In this document: piece after piece, positions 63,472 to 64,000 of the stretch
Layout of the letters: each line of letters begins with the position of its first letter
How positions within the stretch are numbered: position 1 is the stretch's first letter
Origin: Achromobacter sp. MFA1 R4
GTDB taxonomy: Bacteria; Pseudomonadota; Gammaproteobacteria; Burkholderiales; Burkholderiaceae_B
DNA length: 64,000 nucleotides
NCBI RefSeq assembly: GCF_900156745.1
Contig: NZ_LT707065.1
Coordinates: 4,836,001-4,900,000, forward strand
Direction: 5' to 3'
Translations under genes and position numbers: made by a program
The notes under the pieces: generated by a model
Databases searched by the model: none
Seen by the model: only the letters and a program-made list of their open reading frames with translations
What the model was told of the DNA's origin: nothing

Positions 63472-64000
63472 GCCTGCGCGTGCAGCGCCGCCGCAAGGGC
63501 GCGCGCCGCCGGGCCGAGCGGACGGTCGATGCGATGCGCGAGGTAGGTCTCGGTGGCGATCTGGCTGTCGCGCCCCAGGCTGGCGGCGGGGACGCGCAGC
63601 AGGCGGCCCTCGGCCAGGTCGCGCTCGACCTGCCAGAACGGCAGCCGGCCCCAACCCAGCCCGGCGCGGATCAGCGCGTGCTTGGTGTCCTGCCCGCTGA
63701 CGCGGCAGGTCTGGGGCGACAGGACCGCGAAATCGCGGCCTTCGGAGAGGGGCGACGGATCGACCTGCACGATCTGCAGATGATCCGCCAGGTCGGCCTC
63801 CGACAATGCGGCGCCGGTGCGCGCCAACCGCGCCAGCGGATGCGCGGCGCCGACGACCGCCACCATCTGCACCGCGCCCAGCGCCTGCACGGCGATGCGG
63901 GGATGCCGGAAGTGTTCGCCGGCCAGGATGCCCAGGGTGTGCGTGCCGTCCAGCAGCGCCTCGACCGGGCCGCCCAGGGGCAGCACCGACACGCGTATCG
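63462..64000 (-). CDS. LysR-family regulator (C-terminal part, runs off window)
   Basis: About 179 residues of the effector-binding domain are visible; the DNA-binding half lies beyond the window end. Typical segments: a first subdomain with TLGILAGEHFRHPRIAVQAL and the second with GLGWGRLPFWQVERDLAEGRL, matching LysR type II periplasmic-binding folds. Target genes are not visible. Confidence 0.8.
   Translation of the reverse strand, partial: IRVSVLPLGGPVEALLDGTHTLGILAGEHFRHPRIAVQALGAVQMVAVVGAAHPLARLARTGAALSEADLADHLQIVQVDPSPLSEGRDFAVLSPQTCRVSGQDTKHALIRAGLGWGRLPFWQVERDLAEGRLLRVPAASLGRDSQIATETYLAHRIDRPLGPAARALAAALHAQAQP

Overview
The window is a very GC-rich, densely coded chromosomal segment. 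It is most consistent with the Alcaligenaceae (an Achromobacter- or Bordetella-like betaproteobacterium). The clues are four stand-alone Bug-type solute receptors with no TctA/TctB membrane partners, many LysR and GntR/FCD regulators beside catabolic genes, a wsp chemosensory locus and a MipA/two-component pair. No rRNA, tRNA, CRISPR array, transposase or integrase was seen. The genus is an inference. About 58 protein genes are supported; the first (wspE) and last (a LysR regulator) run off the ends.

Layout. 1-3099: the 3' end of a Wsp surface-sensing operon (wspE-wspF-wspR) that makes c-di-GMP. 3155-9157: a GntR regulator, a hydroxyacid dehydrogenase, an RraA-like aldolase, a Bug receptor and a DUF1932 oxidoreductase, divergent from a PLP gamma-lyase-type enzyme. 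9162-11710: a DHA2 drug exporter divergent from its likely LysR regulator. 11731-22380: a leftward acyl-CoA degradation operon (bifunctional hydratase/dehydrogenase, thiolase, two acyl-CoA dehydrogenases, acyl-CoA ligase, Bug receptor, GntR regulator) divergent from a LysR gene. 22461-32481: housekeeping and transport genes (AI-2E-type permease, DUF445, SodC, GST, AlaE, a PAS-GGDEF cyclase, SDR plus Bug, an MFS exporter, ParD-like plus Map).

32555-38129: a four-gene leftward operon, DUF3348 - DUF802 - OmpA/MotB-like - DUF2894. The DUF802 protein looks like a MotA/ExbB-type channel carrying a long helical tail of four 131-residue tandem repeats. The next protein has one membrane helix with a MotB-type aspartate and a peptidoglycan-binding domain. 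Together they resemble an ion-driven motor of the Zorya ZorAB plan, with unknown cytoplasmic partners. 38304-48850: an M23 peptidase, LysR, MipA, a two-component system, a TPR/HTH regulator with a beta-propeller protein, an AraC regulator, a dienelactone hydrolase and a TonB siderophore receptor. 48889-57996: LysR divergent from a dsdA-bug-amidase operon, then a TRAP transporter whose large permease carries a Pro-rich repeat insertion.

57997-61168 is an accessory island of visibly lower GC flanked by gene-free DNA. It carries a divergent pair: a P-loop ATPase and an HhH DNA glycosylase. This pair and the DUF802 operon are the best candidates for undescribed systems. The window ends with a GNAT acetyltransferase, an SDR, a DUF169 protein and a partial LysR gene.
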